A stretch of DNA of 39,855 nucleotides from Roseomonas sp. 18066 (GTDB taxonomy: Bacteria; Pseudomonadota; Alphaproteobacteria; Acetobacterales; Acetobacteraceae), in NCBI RefSeq assembly GCF_902706185.1, contig NZ_CACSJM010000043.1, positions 1-39,855 of the forward strand. The letters run 5' to 3'. Made by a program: the position numbers and the translations under genes. This document shows positions 24,271-31,511 of this stretch, in pieces; positions within the stretch are counted from its first letter, which is position 1; every line of letters begins with the position of its first letter. The notes beneath the pieces were generated by a model, which was given only the letters and a program-made list of their open reading frames with translations, searched no databases and was not told the origin of the DNA.

Positions 24271-24945
24271 ATGACCAAGCTGATCGGCCGTGTGGAACCC
24301 GGGGCGTTCGCCCAGCCAGCGTCGCGGCGCGCGCTGCTGGCCAGTACGATGGCAAGCCTGGCGCTGCTGCCGCTGCTGGCCGCCTGCGCCGGCGGCGACG
24401 CCCAGCCCGCGTTGCAGCCGCCGCCGGGCTATCGCCACCTGACGCCGCTGCAGCTCAATGTGCTGGACATCGAGGTGGTCGAGCCCGGCCCGATGCGCGC
24501 CGACCCGCCGGCGCCGCTGTCGCCCGCCAGCCAGGTGGCGCGGATGGGGCGCGAGCGCCTGGTGCCGGTCGGCACCAGCGGCCGCGCCCGCTTCCTGGTC
24601 GACAGCGCCACGCTGATCCGCGAGCAGGCCAGCGCCGGCGGGCTGTTCTCGCAGCGGACCGAGCGGCTGTCGGTGGCGCTGCGCACCCGGGTCGAGGTGC
24701 TGGGCAATGACGGCCGCCGCGTCGGCTTCGCCGAGGCCGAGGTGCGCCGCACCGCGACGGTGATCGACGAGGGCCCCGCCAGCCGGGCGCGCGCCGCCGA
24801 CACCATCGTGCGCCAGGCGGTGGACGACCTGAATGTCGAGTTCGAGTTCCAGCTGCGCCGCAACCTGCGCGACTGGATCATGAGCGGCGCCCCCGCCGCG
24901 CCGCTGCCGGTGCCGGTGCAGCAGGAAAACCTGGTCCGCCCCTGA
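24271..24945 (+). CDS. Tat-type lipoprotein of unknown function
   Basis: A 224-aa protein beginning with a twin-arginine-like signal (SRRALLAS at residues 18-25) that ends in the lipobox LAAC with C39 as the lipidation site. The mature part starts with a Pro-rich linker, then a mixed alpha/beta region (RHLTPLQLNVLDIEVVE; LSVALRTRVEVLGNDGR) and a C-terminal helix ending in LRDWIMSGAP. I do not recognise the family. ATG at 24271 fits the signal; the open frame upstream from 24187 does not. The 128 bp after hslO show no terminator, so cotranscription with hslO is possible. Confidence 0.75.
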   Translation: MTKLIGRVEPGAFAQPASRRALLASTMASLALLPLLAACAGGDAQPALQPPPGYRHLTPLQLNVLDIEVVEPGPMRADPPAPLSPASQVARMGRERLVPVGTSGRARFLVDSATLIREQASAGGLFSQRTERLSVALRTRVEVLGNDGRRVGFAEAEVRRTATVIDEGPASRARAADTIVRQAVDDLNVEFEFQLRRNLRDWIMSGAPAAPLPVPVQQENLVRP

Positions 24946-25054
24946 GGCGGCCAGCGCCGGTGTGACCGGCGCCGCGCCCTGGGCATCGCGGGCTTGCGGT
25001 GGCCGGGCGCTTCGTGCCGCATGCTGGCCGAGGCCAGCGTCAGCGGAGGGCGGC

Positions 25055-25588
25055 ATGCGCAGGGTGGCGATTCTTCTTCTTGGTGGCCTGGTCGGGACCG
25101 GCACGGCGCTGGCCGCCGACCCCCGGCCCGCCGCGGCGCCCCCGGGGCCGGAGCGGCTGGTGCGCCATGCCGGCACCGGCCTTGCCGTCGCCCTGCCGCC
25201 CGGCTTCACCGGCGAGGTGGTGGAGCCGATGTCGGGCGACGCGCAGATCAACATCGCCTTCGAGGGCCAGGCCGCCTGCCGGGTGGTCTATGCCGCCCGC
25301 CGCGGCGCGCGCCCGGGCGCCGAGGCGCTGCGCGCGGCCGTCGACACCGAGGCCTGGCGCGCCGATCTGGGCCGCCGCCTGCCGCAGGCCGGGGGCGGGC
25401 CGGTCAGCCGCTTCGTGCTGGGCGAGGCGGTGGGCGCCAGCCTGGCCACCGATGGGGCGACGCCGATGTCGCTCTATGTGCTGGAAACGCCGCCGGGGCG
25501 GACCACGCTGTTCTGCCAGTCGGCCGAGAAGCCGGCGCCGCGGCAGCGCTGGGCATCGCTGGCGGCGGGGCTGCGGCCGCCACGGTGA
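25055..25588 (+). CDS. Exported protein of unknown function
   Basis: A 177-aa protein with a typical Sec signal peptide (MRRVAILLLGGLVGTG, cleavage probably after ALA at about 22). The mature domain has two cysteines (in QAACRVVY and LFCQSAE), possibly a disulfide, and alternates short strands and helices (GLAVALPPGFTGEVVE; INIAFEGQAAC). No family recognised. The start is set by GGAGGG four bases before the ATG. It lies 109 bp after the lipoprotein gene on the same strand and ends at a convergent junction with folE that holds two repeat units. Confidence 0.75.
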   Translation: MRRVAILLLGGLVGTGTALAADPRPAAAPPGPERLVRHAGTGLAVALPPGFTGEVVEPMSGDAQINIAFEGQAACRVVYAARRGARPGAEALRAAVDTEAWRADLGRRLPQAGGGPVSRFVLGEAVGASLATDGATPMSLYVLETPPGRTTLFCQSAEKPAPRQRWASLAAGLRPPR

Positions 25589-25621
25589 AGAGAAGTCTCT
25601 GAAGAGAAGAGATTTTTAAGA

Positions 25622-25669
25622 GAAGAATCTGGGGGCATTGAATGCCCCCAGACCCCCACATTCATTTTT
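25622..25669 (+). repeat. Palindromic convergent-junction repeat, copy 6
   Basis: The palindrome at 25628-25652 and its flanks equal copy 1 (1358-1404) in inverted orientation over 47 nt. On the plus strand the hairpin is followed by CCCCCACATTCATTTTT. A purine-rich stretch with repeated GAAGAGAAG precedes it (25585-25620). Located between the convergent exported-protein and folE genes. Confidence 0.87.
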
Positions 25670-25706
25670 CGTCCCGCCTCTGGCCTCAAGGTGCCAACAG
25701 ATGGCG

Positions 25707-25756
25707 GGGTCCGGGGTGATGCGATCACCCCGGCGGGGTCAGGGGCGGAGCCCCTG
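25707..25756 (-). repeat. Double palindrome related to the junction repeats
   Basis: Two palindromes lie in tandem: CCGGGGTGAT-GCG-ATCACCCCGG (25711-25733) and CAGGGGC-GGA-GCCCCTG (25740-25756). On the minus strand each is followed by (G)GACCCCGCC, the suffix shared with the rest of the family. Placed 24 bp before the folE stop, so it would fold in the folE 3' untranslated RNA. Confidence 0.7.
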
Positions 25757-25779
25757 CCTTTCCCCTGATCCTGAAGCCT

Positions 25780-26469
25780 TCAAGCCTCCGGCGCCGGCGC
25801 CCCGTTCTTCACCAGCGACAGGAACTCACGCCGCAGGCCGGCGTCGTCGCGGAACTCGCCCAGCATGCGGCTGGTCATCATGGTGACCCCCGGCTTGTGC
25901 ACGCCGCGGGTCGTCATGCACTGGTGCGCGGCCTCGATCACCACGGCGACGCCGCGCGGCTGCAGCGCCTCCTGGATGCAGTTGGCGATCTGCGCCGTCA
26001 GCTTCTCCTGGATCTGCAGGCGGCGGGCATAGGCCTCGACCACGCGGGCCAGCTTGCTGATGCCGACCACCCGGTCCTTCGGCAGGTAGGCGACATGCAC
26101 CCGGCCGATGATCGGCACCATGTGGTGCTCGCAGTGGCTCTCCAGGCGGATGTCGCGCAGGACGACCATCTCGTCATAGCCGTCCGTCTCCTCGAAGGAG
26201 CGGGCGAGGAGGGCGGTCGGGTCCTCCTTGTAGCCGGAGAAGAATTCCTCGTAGGCGCGGGCGACGCGGGCCGGGGTGTCGAGCAGCCCCTCGCGCTCCG
26301 GATCGTCGCCGGCCCAGAGCAGCAGGGTGCGCACCGCCGCTTCCGCTTCGGACCGCGAGGGGCGCTCGGCGGTGACATCGGGCTTGGCCAGCTTGGCGGC
26401 GGACGGCAGGGGCAGGTTCACAGGCGGTGTTCCGATCGGTTCCGGGGCGCGCCGCAACAGATGGCGCAT
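25780..26469 (-). CDS. folE: GTP cyclohydrolase I
   Basis: Converts GTP to 7,8-dihydroneopterin triphosphate, the first step of folate (pterin) synthesis. The 229-aa product has the zinc ligands C113 and H116 in SHCEHH and C184 in HQCMTTRGV, plus the family segments [19 protein letters not shown] and [18 protein letters not shown]. The start is uncertain: the ATG at 26469 has GGGAG touching it, and a GTG at 26421 would drop 16 residues ahead of NLPLPSAAK. Zinc-ligand numbers use the longer form. It follows apaG by 62 bp. Confidence 0.95.
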   Translation of the reverse strand: MRHLLRRAPEPIGTPPVNLPLPSAAKLAKPDVTAERPSRSEAEAAVRTLLLWAGDDPEREGLLDTPARVARAYEEFFSGYKEDPTALLARSFEETDGYDEMVVLRDIRLESHCEHHMVPIIGRVHVAYLPKDRVVGISKLARVVEAYARRLQIQEKLTAQIANCIQEALQPRGVAVVIEAAHQCMTTRGVHKPGVTMMTSRMLGEFRDDAGLRREFLSLVKNGAPAPEA

Positions 26470-26531
26470 CTCCCGGTTTCATCAATGGGCAATGCTGCAG
26501 CCCTGCTTTCGCAGAATTGCAGAAGAGTCGG

Positions 26532-26942
26532 CTAATGCACCGCGCCGGCCTGGTGCGGGCTGTCCAGGCTGAAGGCGGGGATGGCGATGTCGAAGGCCTC
26601 GCCGCTGTCGCGCTCGACCATGTGGTAGGCGCCGCGCATGAAGCCCGAGGGCGTCGAGAGCGGCGTGCCGGAGGTGTATTCGAAGCTCTCCCCCGGCTCC
26701 AGCACCGGCTGCTCGCCGACCACGCCGGGGCCGTGCACCTGCTGCATCCGGCCATGCGCGTCGGTGATCTGCCAGCTGCGCTTCAGCAGCTGCACCGTGA
26801 TGCTGCCCTGGTTCTCGATGGTGACGCGATAGGCCCAGACGAAGTGGGACTGCTCCGGGTTGGACTGGTCTTCCAGGAAGAAGGCGCGCACCGAGACGCG
26901 GATCTCGCGCGTGGTGGCGGTGAAGACGGGCGGCTGGGTCAT
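26532..26942 (-). CDS. apaG: ApaG (Co2+/Mg2+ efflux protein ApaG family)
   Basis: A 136-aa single-domain immunoglobulin-like protein. The family core is clear: RSWQITDAHGRMQQVHGPGVVGEQPVL followed by PGESFEYTSGTPLSTPSGFM and RGAYHM. ApaG has been linked to metal resistance and phosphate-ester binding, but its role is unsettled. The ATG at 26942 lies 5 bp after the lysE-type stop, so it is cotranscribed with that gene; the upstream open frame is shadow. Confidence 0.93.
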   Translation of the reverse strand: MTQPPVFTATTREIRVSVRAFFLEDQSNPEQSHFVWAYRVTIENQGSITVQLLKRSWQITDAHGRMQQVHGPGVVGEQPVLEPGESFEYTSGTPLSTPSGFMRGAYHMVERDSGEAFDIAIPAFSLDSPHQAGAVH

Positions 26943-26947
26943 CGAGG

Positions 26948-27559
26948 TCACCCCGCCCGGCGCATCGCCGCGGTGGCGAGGCCTGCGCCGACCAGCATGC
27001 CGCCGCCGGTGCGGTTCAGGATCCGCCGGACGCGGGGCTTCTGCACGGCGCCCGACAGCCGGCCGGCGGCCATCGCGTAGAGCAGGGCGTTCAGCGCCGC
27101 CAGCGTCACGAAGCTGGCCACCAGCACCACGGCCTGCGGCAGGAAGGGCAGGGCAGGGTCGATGAACTGCGGCACGAAGGCCACGAAGAAGGCGATCGAC
27201 TTCGGGTTCAGCGCGGTGACCAGGAAGGCCTGGCGCCAGGCCTGGCGGGCGCCGAGCGGCACGGCGGCACCCTCCACCGGGGCGCGCCACAGCCTGACGC
27301 CGAGCCAGATGAGATAGGCGGCACCCGCCCATTTCAGCACGGTGAACAGCGCGGCGGAGGTGGCGAGCAGCGCCCCGAGGCCGGCCAGCGACAGGGTCAT
27401 GGCGGTCAGGTCGCCGGCGGCGACACCGGCCACCAGGGGCAGGGCGGCCCGGCGGCCGCCGCCCAGCGATTGGCCGATCACCAGCAGGATGGTCGGGCCG
27501 GGGATGGCGAGCAGCACCGCGGCCGCGGCGAGAAAGGCGATCCAGGTCTCGAGCGGCAT
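26948..27559 (-). CDS. LysE/RhtB-family amino acid exporter
   Basis: A 203-aa inner-membrane protein with about six hydrophobic segments. The family N-terminus LLAIPGPTILLVIGQSL and the mid motif TALNPKSIAFFVAFVPQF place it in the RhtB branch of the LysE superfamily. Such proteins export amino acids or derivatives such as homoserine; the substrate is not predictable. Its position directly after metZ suggests a link to homoserine or methionine metabolism, by context only. ATG at 27559; apaG follows after 5 bp. Confidence 0.88.
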   Translation of the reverse strand: MPLETWIAFLAAAAVLLAIPGPTILLVIGQSLGGGRRAALPLVAGVAAGDLTAMTLSLAGLGALLATSAALFTVLKWAGAAYLIWLGVRLWRAPVEGAAVPLGARQAWRQAFLVTALNPKSIAFFVAFVPQFIDPALPFLPQAVVLVASFVTLAALNALLYAMAAGRLSGAVQKPRVRRILNRTGGGMLVGAGLATAAMRRAG

Positions 27560-27660
27560 GCGCTGTCGTTCCTCCGACGTCGTGCCCCGGGAAGGGGGGC
27601 GGCGAGTTTGCGCCGCCGCCGCCGGGTCGTCGAGGGGGCGGCTGCCTCAGCCGCCGCCGC

Positions 27661-29118
27661 TCAGCGCTTCTTGCTGCGGGCCGGCTTGGAAGCGGCCGGC
27701 GCCTCGAACAGGTCGAGCTCGGCGGTCTTGGCCGCCTTCGCCTTGGCCTTCACCGGCGCCTCCACCGGGGCGGCGACGGGCTCCGCCTTCTTCTTCGCCG
27801 CTGGCTTCACGGGTGCCTTCACGGGCGCCTTCACCGGGGCCGGCCTGGCCGCGGCCTTGGCGGGGGCCACGGTCTCCTCGGCGACCATGCGGGCCAGGGG
27901 CTTCTTCTTCGGCGCCGGATTGCCGCTGACCGCGTCGAGGGCGGCGGCGATGTCGTCGACCAGGTCCTCGACATCCTCGAGGCCGACCGACAGCCGCACG
28001 GCGCCGTCGCCGATGCCAAGCCGCGCCCGCTCCTCGGCGGCCACGCGCATATGCGTCGTGGTGGCGGGGTGGGTGATCATGCTCTTGGCGTCGCCCAGGT
28101 TGTTGGAGATGTCGACGACCTGCAGCGCGTCCATGAAGCGGAAGGCCGCCGCCTTGCCGCCCTTCAGCTCGAAGCTGACCAGCGTGCCGCCGGCCGACAT
28201 CTGCTGCTTGGCCAGGGCGTATTGCGGATGGCTGGGCAGGTAGGGGTAGCAGACGCGGGCGATCTCCGACCGCTCCTCCAGCATCTGGGCGATGGTGTTG
28301 GCGCTGCGGCACATGGCCTGGACGCGCAGGTGCAGCGTCTCCAGCCCCTTCAGGATGACCCAGGCGTTGAAGGGCGAGATCGAGGCGCCGGTGTTGCGCA
28401 GGAAGGGCTGCAGCACCTCCTCCACCCACTTCTTGCTGCCCAGCACGGCGCCGCCGAGGACGCGGCCCTGGCCATCGAAATGCTTGGTGGCGGAATAGAC
28501 CACCACATCGGCGCCGAACTTCATCGGCTTCTGCAGCAGGGGGGTGGCGAAGACATTGTCGACCACGACGATGGCGCCGGCGGCATGCGCCAGGTCGCTG
28601 ACGGCCTTGAGGTCGACCAGCTCCAGCATCGGGTTGGACGGCGTCTCCAGCAGCACCAGCTGGCAGGGGCGGCGGAAGGCGGCCTTCCACTGCTCCAGGT
28701 CGGCGCCGTCGACGAACTCGGTCTCGATGCCGTAGCGCGGCAGCAGGGTCGAGATGATCCAGTGGCAGGAGCCGAACAGGGCGCGGGCGGCGACGACGCG
28801 GTCGCCGGTCTTCAGGTGCGACAGCAGCGCGCCATGCACGGCGGCCATGCCGGTGGGCGTGGCGCGGCAGGCCTCGGCGCCTTCGAGGGCGGCGAGCCGC
28901 CCCTCCAGCATCTGCACCGTCGGGTTGCCGAAGCGGGAATACTGGAAGTGGCTGACCTCGCCGGTGAAGGTCTGCTCGGCCTGCTGGGCATTGTCGTAGA
29001 CGAAGCCGGAGGTGAGGTAGAGCGCTTCCGAGGTCTCGTCGAAATTGCTGCGCATCTGCCCGCCGCGAACGAGCTGGGTGGCGGGGCGCAGCGGACGATC
29101 GGTTGCGGGCTTGGCCAT
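27661..29118 (-). CDS. metZ: O-succinylhomoserine sulfhydrylase with Lys/Ala/Pro-rich tail
   Basis: PLP enzyme forming homocysteine from O-succinylhomoserine and sulfide (trans-sulfuration family). Marks are SRFGNPTVQMLE, the PLP lysine K212 in YSATKHFDG, and ITHPATTTHMR near the C-terminus. The catalytic part ends near residue 400, as in normal MetZ (about 390-400 aa). This protein continues for about 85 residues of Lys, Ala, Pro and Val with KAPVKAPVKP-like repeats, a histone-H1-like basic tail absent from the family. The start at 29118 (MAKPATDR) is chosen over the 29190 frame opening, which overlaps the riboswitch. Expression should fall when SAM is abundant, through the SAM-II riboswitch upstream. 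Confidence 0.93.
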   Translation of the reverse strand: MAKPATDRPLRPATQLVRGGQMRSNFDETSEALYLTSGFVYDNAQQAEQTFTGEVSHFQYSRFGNPTVQMLEGRLAALEGAEACRATPTGMAAVHGALLSHLKTGDRVVAARALFGSCHWIISTLLPRYGIETEFVDGADLEQWKAAFRRPCQLVLLETPSNPMLELVDLKAVSDLAHAAGAIVVVDNVFATPLLQKPMKFGADVVVYSATKHFDGQGRVLGGAVLGSKKWVEEVLQPFLRNTGASISPFNAWVILKGLETLHLRVQAMCRSANTIAQMLEERSEIARVCYPYLPSHPQYALAKQQMSAGGTLVSFELKGGKAAAFRFMDALQVVDISNNLGDAKSMITHPATTTHMRVAAEERARLGIGDGAVRLSVGLEDVEDLVDDIAAALDAVSGNPAPKKKPLARMVAEETVAPAKAAARPAPVKAPVKAPVKPAAKKKAEPVAAPVEAPVKAKAKAAKTAELDLFEAPAASKPARSKKR

Positions 29119-29187
29119 CGGCGGGACTCTCGGGTCAAAAAACACCCGGCCCGGTCGGGCGGAAAGCAGGCGCGCGCGCGCTTCCGC

Positions 29188-29250
29188 CACGGCCGTTTAG
29201 CGCGATTATTTAGGCTCGCCGCAAGCTGGCCGGACAAATCGCGAGCACCC
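29188..29250 (-). promoter_or_regulatory. SAM-II riboswitch ahead of metZ
   Basis: Read on the minus strand, P1 pairs GCTCGC (29246-29241) with GCGAGC (29219-29214). The loop begins with the invariant GATTTG and contains CCGGCC (29233-29228) and AGCTTGC. The 3' part reads CTAAATAATCGCGCTAAACGG, split as CTAAATAATCG and CGCTAAACGG. GGCCG at its end can pair with CGGCC in the loop to give the H-type pseudoknot of SAM-II. These are the conserved elements of SAM-II riboswitches found before metA/metZ in alphaproteobacteria. A further hairpin (29158-29188) and a U6 run (29137-29142) lie between it and the metZ start. Confidence 0.88.
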
Positions 29251-29268
29251 CGTCGCCGAGGCGAGCGG

Positions 29269-29297
29269 ACCTTACGCCCCGCTTGCGACCCTTACAA
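29269..29297 (-). promoter_or_regulatory. Predicted metZ promoter
   Basis: On the minus strand TTGTAA (29297-29292) and TAAGGT (29274-29269) are separated by exactly 17 bp. This places the transcript start about 10 nt before the SAM-II riboswitch. It overlaps the predicted tRNA-Gly promoter on the other strand. Confidence 0.5.
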
Positions 29298-29311
29298 GGG
29301 TGGGCTAAGGA
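29283..29311 (+). promoter_or_regulatory. Predicted tRNA-Gly promoter
   Basis: TTGCGA (29283-29288) and TAAGGA (29306-29311) with a 17-bp spacer lie 10 bp before the mature tRNA end, the usual distance for a tRNA gene. It shares 15 bp with the divergent metZ promoter. Confidence 0.5.
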
Positions 29312-29321
29312 TGGCTCCGAC

Positions 29322-29396
29322 GCGGGCGTAGTTCAGAGGTAGAACGTCAGCTTCCCAAGCTGAATGTCGTGGGTTCAATTCCCATCGCCCGCTCCA
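29322..29396 (+). tRNA. tRNA-Gly (anticodon CCC)
   Basis: 75 nt including an encoded CCA end. The acceptor stem is GCGGGCG / CGCCCGC. The anticodon stem TCAGC / GCTGA holds the loop TTCCCAA, giving anticodon CCC for GGG codons. The T-arm reads GTGGGTTCAATTCCCAT. It lies divergent from metZ; no integrase or repeated tRNA end is seen nearby. Confidence 0.96.
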
Positions 29397-29487
29397 CTTT
29401 CTCCCCACATTCCAATAGCTTGATTGCTGCCGCCCGGCTGGGCTGGACAGCGTTTCCGCATGCGCTGTGGCTGGCGTCAGGGCGCCG

Positions 29488-30123
29488 TCAGGCGTGGCCG
29501 GCGACGCCCGAGAGCAGCAGCGGATCGACCCGCAGCTTGGCCAGGGCCCGGCGCCATTTGTCGTCGGGCGGCTCGTTGAACAGCAGGCTTTCGTCGGCCG
29601 GCACGTTCAGCCAGGAGTTGCGGTGGATCTCGTCTTCCAGCTGGCCGGGGCCCCAGCCGGCATAGCCCAGCGCCAGCAGGCCGAGGCGCGGGCCGCCGCC
29701 GCCGGCGATGGCCTTCAGGATGTCGACGCTGGCGGTCAGCGCCAGCTCGCCGGTGACCTGCAGGCTGCCTTCGCTGGACCAGTCCGTGGTGTGCAGGACG
29801 AAGCCGCGGCCGCCCTCGACCGGGCCGCCGGCCATCAGGCGGATCTGGCGCTGCGGCGGCGCCGGGCTGACCTCGAGCTGCTTCAGCAGCTCCTCGAAGC
29901 TCAGATTGTCCAGCGGCTTGTTCAGGACGATGCCCATGGCCCCGTCGGCCGAATGGGCGCAGAGGCAGATCACCGAGCGGGCGAAGCGGGGGTCCTGCAG
30001 CCCGGGCATGGCGACCAGCAGCTGCCCTCCCAGGTAGCCGGCCTGGAATCCGCCACGCAGCTCCGCTTTCGGGGGCTGGCGGAAGGCTTCCGGAAATTCA
30101 TCCTCGCGTGCGCGGCGTGCCAT
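29488..30123 (-). CDS. YqgE/AlgH family protein
   Basis: A 211-aa member of the UPF0301 (YqgE/AlgH) family. Family marks are the N-terminal AGYLGGQLLVAMPGL, FARSVICLCAHSADGAMGIVLNKPL, then AGGPVEGGRGFVLHT and GYAGWGPGQLEDEI. Function is not established; AlgH in Pseudomonas was named for a role in alginate gene regulation. The start at 30123 (MARRAREDE) gives normal length; the longer open frame runs into the peroxiredoxin promoter. Divergent from the peroxiredoxin gene with a gap of about 100 bp. Confidence 0.9.
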   Translation of the reverse strand: MARRAREDEFPEAFRQPPKAELRGGFQAGYLGGQLLVAMPGLQDPRFARSVICLCAHSADGAMGIVLNKPLDNLSFEELLKQLEVSPAPPQRQIRLMAGGPVEGGRGFVLHTTDWSSEGSLQVTGELALTASVDILKAIAGGGGPRLGLLALGYAGWGPGQLEDEIHRNSWLNVPADESLLFNEPPDDKWRRALAKLRVDPLLLSGVAGHA

Positions 30124-30170
30124 GATTTCTGCAAGATGGCGGCGCCGGGCGGGGCGCGCAAGCGCCGCGG

Positions 30171-30199
30171 TTGACAGGGCGTGCAACGCGTCGGAAAGC
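30171..30199 (+). promoter_or_regulatory. Possible peroxiredoxin promoter
   Basis: A perfect -35 TTGACA (30171-30176) is followed at 17-18 bp by a poor -10 (GAAAGC/AAAGCG). It is the only promoter-like sequence in the yqgE-peroxiredoxin gap. Confidence 0.3.
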
Positions 30200-30226
30200 G
30201 GTAGCCCCCAACCGGAGGACGCCCAG

Positions 30227-30709
30227 ATGACCATTCAGGCCGGCGAGACGATTCCCGCCCAGAAGCTGACCCAGGCGACGGCCGAGGGCCCGCGCGAGCT
30301 GGCGACCGACGCCCTGTTCGGCGGCAAGACCGTCGTGCTGTTCGGCGTTCCCGGCGCTTTCACGCCGACCTGCTCGGCCAAGCACATGCCGAGCTTCCTG
30401 ACCAACCTCGATGCGCTGAAGGCCAAGGGCGTCGACACCGTCGCCTGCATGGCGGTCAACGACCCTTTCGTGATGCAGGCCTGGGCCAAGGACCAGGGCG
30501 TCGAGGACCGGGTGGTGATGCTGGCCGACGGCTCGGCCGCGCTGACCAAGTCGCTCGGCCTTGAGCTCGACCTGACCGCGCGGGGCCTGGGCGTCCGCTG
30601 CCAGCGTTTCGCCCTGGTGGCGAAGGACGGCAAGGTGGTGCATGTGGCCGTGGAGGCTGCGGGCGCCTTCGAGGTTTCCGGCGGCGAGGCCATTCTCGCG
30701 GCGCTCTAA
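30227..30709 (+). CDS. Prx5-type peroxiredoxin
   Basis: A 160-aa thiol peroxidase of the Prx5 class, reducing hydrogen peroxide or organic peroxides in the cytoplasm. The peroxidatic cysteine is C49 in PGAFTPTCSAKHMP, with the conserved Pro/Thr and the catalytic arginine further on (GVRCQRFALV). Reductant unknown; no glutaredoxin domain is fused. The ATG at 30227 has GGAGG 8 nt upstream; the open frame to 30122 overlaps yqgE and is not used. Its 3' end converges on the NUDIX gene across a palindromic repeat. Confidence 0.93.
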   Translation: MTIQAGETIPAQKLTQATAEGPRELATDALFGGKTVVLFGVPGAFTPTCSAKHMPSFLTNLDALKAKGVDTVACMAVNDPFVMQAWAKDQGVEDRVVMLADGSAALTKSLGLELDLTARGLGVRCQRFALVAKDGKVVHVAVEAAGAFEVSGGEAILAAL

Positions 30710-30727
30710 GTTTTTCTGTTTTAATTG

Positions 30728-30767
30728 ACAGAAAGAGAAGGGGGTCCGGGGGAATTCATTCCCCCGG
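30728..30767 (-). repeat. Palindromic convergent-junction repeat, copy 7
   Basis: Palindrome CCGGGGGAAT-TC-ATTCCCCCGG (30746-30767), followed on the minus strand by ACCCCCTTCTCTTTCTG. The last part overlaps a second small hairpin TTTCTGT / ACAGAAA (30713-30734) just after the peroxiredoxin stop. The repeat overlaps the last codons of the convergent NUDIX gene, whose TGA stop lies in the palindrome. Confidence 0.85.
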
Positions 30768-31406
30768 GCTTTCCTGTTTTTTCTCGGTTCGTCGGTTGTC
30801 GCGCCCGGCGAACCAGACGAGGTCCCGGTTGTCCTTTTCGTCCTGGGACATATCGAGCCAGGCGTGGAATTCGCCGAGCACTTTCCCGGTGATCGGCGCG
30901 ACGGGCAGCGACTGCAGCAGCTCCAGGTCGCGGAATTCGAGCTGCTCGAGCTCCCCCGACCCGTTGATGGCGCCTTGGGCGGCGTCCGCCGGCGCGATCA
31001 GGAAGCGGGCGTTGAAGCGGATCGGGTTGGTCGCCGGCGTGACCGCGCGGCAGAGGTAGTCCAGCGCGTCCAGCGTCGGCAGGCGTCCGCCGAGATGCAG
31101 CCCGGTCTCCTCCTCCAGCTCGCGCGCCGCGGCGATGGCCAGGGCGCGGGCCAGGCGTGGCGGCGCGCGGCGTTCCAGGAAGGCGCGGGGTGTGGCGCGC
31201 AGCTCGGTCGCGGCCGGGGCGGCGCGGTCGGCGAAGTCGACGCGGCCGCCGGGGAAGACCAGGCGGTTGGGCATGAAGCGCAGCCCGGCATTGCGCAGCC
31301 CGGTCAGGATTTCCACCGTCCCATCGGCCCGGCGGCGCCACAGGATCAGCGTGGCGGCGTCGCGCGGATGGACTCGGGCGGGCGGGCGGAGCGTGGAGGT
31401 GGCCAT
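30756..31406 (-). CDS. NUDIX hydrolase (NUDT19-like)
   Basis: A 216-aa protein with the Nudix-box core RELEEETGL at residues 95-103. The preceding FPGGRVD (51-57) is separated from it by an insert of about 37 residues. This split arrangement recalls eukaryotic NUDT19-type enzymes, which act on CoA esters; the substrate here is unknown. The N-terminus RDAATLILWRRRADG is the usual first strand. The last residues (SPGE and stop) are encoded by the junction repeat, so the natural end has been replaced or extended by it. ATG at 31406. Confidence 0.82.
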   Translation of the reverse strand: MATSTLRPPARVHPRDAATLILWRRRADGTVEILTGLRNAGLRFMPNRLVFPGGRVDFADRAAPAATELRATPRAFLERRAPPRLARALAIAAARELEEETGLHLGGRLPTLDALDYLCRAVTPATNPIRFNARFLIAPADAAQGAINGSGELEQLEFRDLELLQSLPVAPITGKVLGEFHAWLDMSQDEKDNRDLVWFAGRDNRRTEKKQESPGE

Positions 31407-31454
31407 GCGCGGCAGGGTTGCACCGCGCGCGGCGGGCGGAAAGATGCCAAGTTC

Positions 31455-31483
31455 TTGACAAGCCAGGGGCGCGAGAGCATCTG
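31455..31483 (+). promoter_or_regulatory. Possible suf operon promoter
   Basis: A perfect TTGACA (31455-31460) has CATCTG (31478-31483) 17 bp downstream; the weak -10 would suit a regulated promoter. It lies 43 bp before the rrf2 start. Confidence 0.4.
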
Positions 31484-31488
31484 CCCGA

Positions 31489-31511
31489 AAGCGGACCGTT
31501 CCAGTCCGCTT
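31489..31511 (+). promoter_or_regulatory. Dyad before the suf operon (operator or leader hairpin)
   Basis: Perfect 8-bp arms AAGCGGAC / GTCCGCTT around CGTTCCA, just downstream of the predicted promoter and 2 nt before the rrf2 ribosome site AGGAGAGG. It could be the binding site of the Rrf2 regulator or an RNA hairpin near the ribosome site. It does not match the E. coli IscR site. Confidence 0.4.

Noticed and set aside
29322..29396. tRNA-Gly as an integration site for a mobile element
   Set aside because: No integrase, no duplicated tRNA 3' end and ordinary housekeeping genes on both sides.
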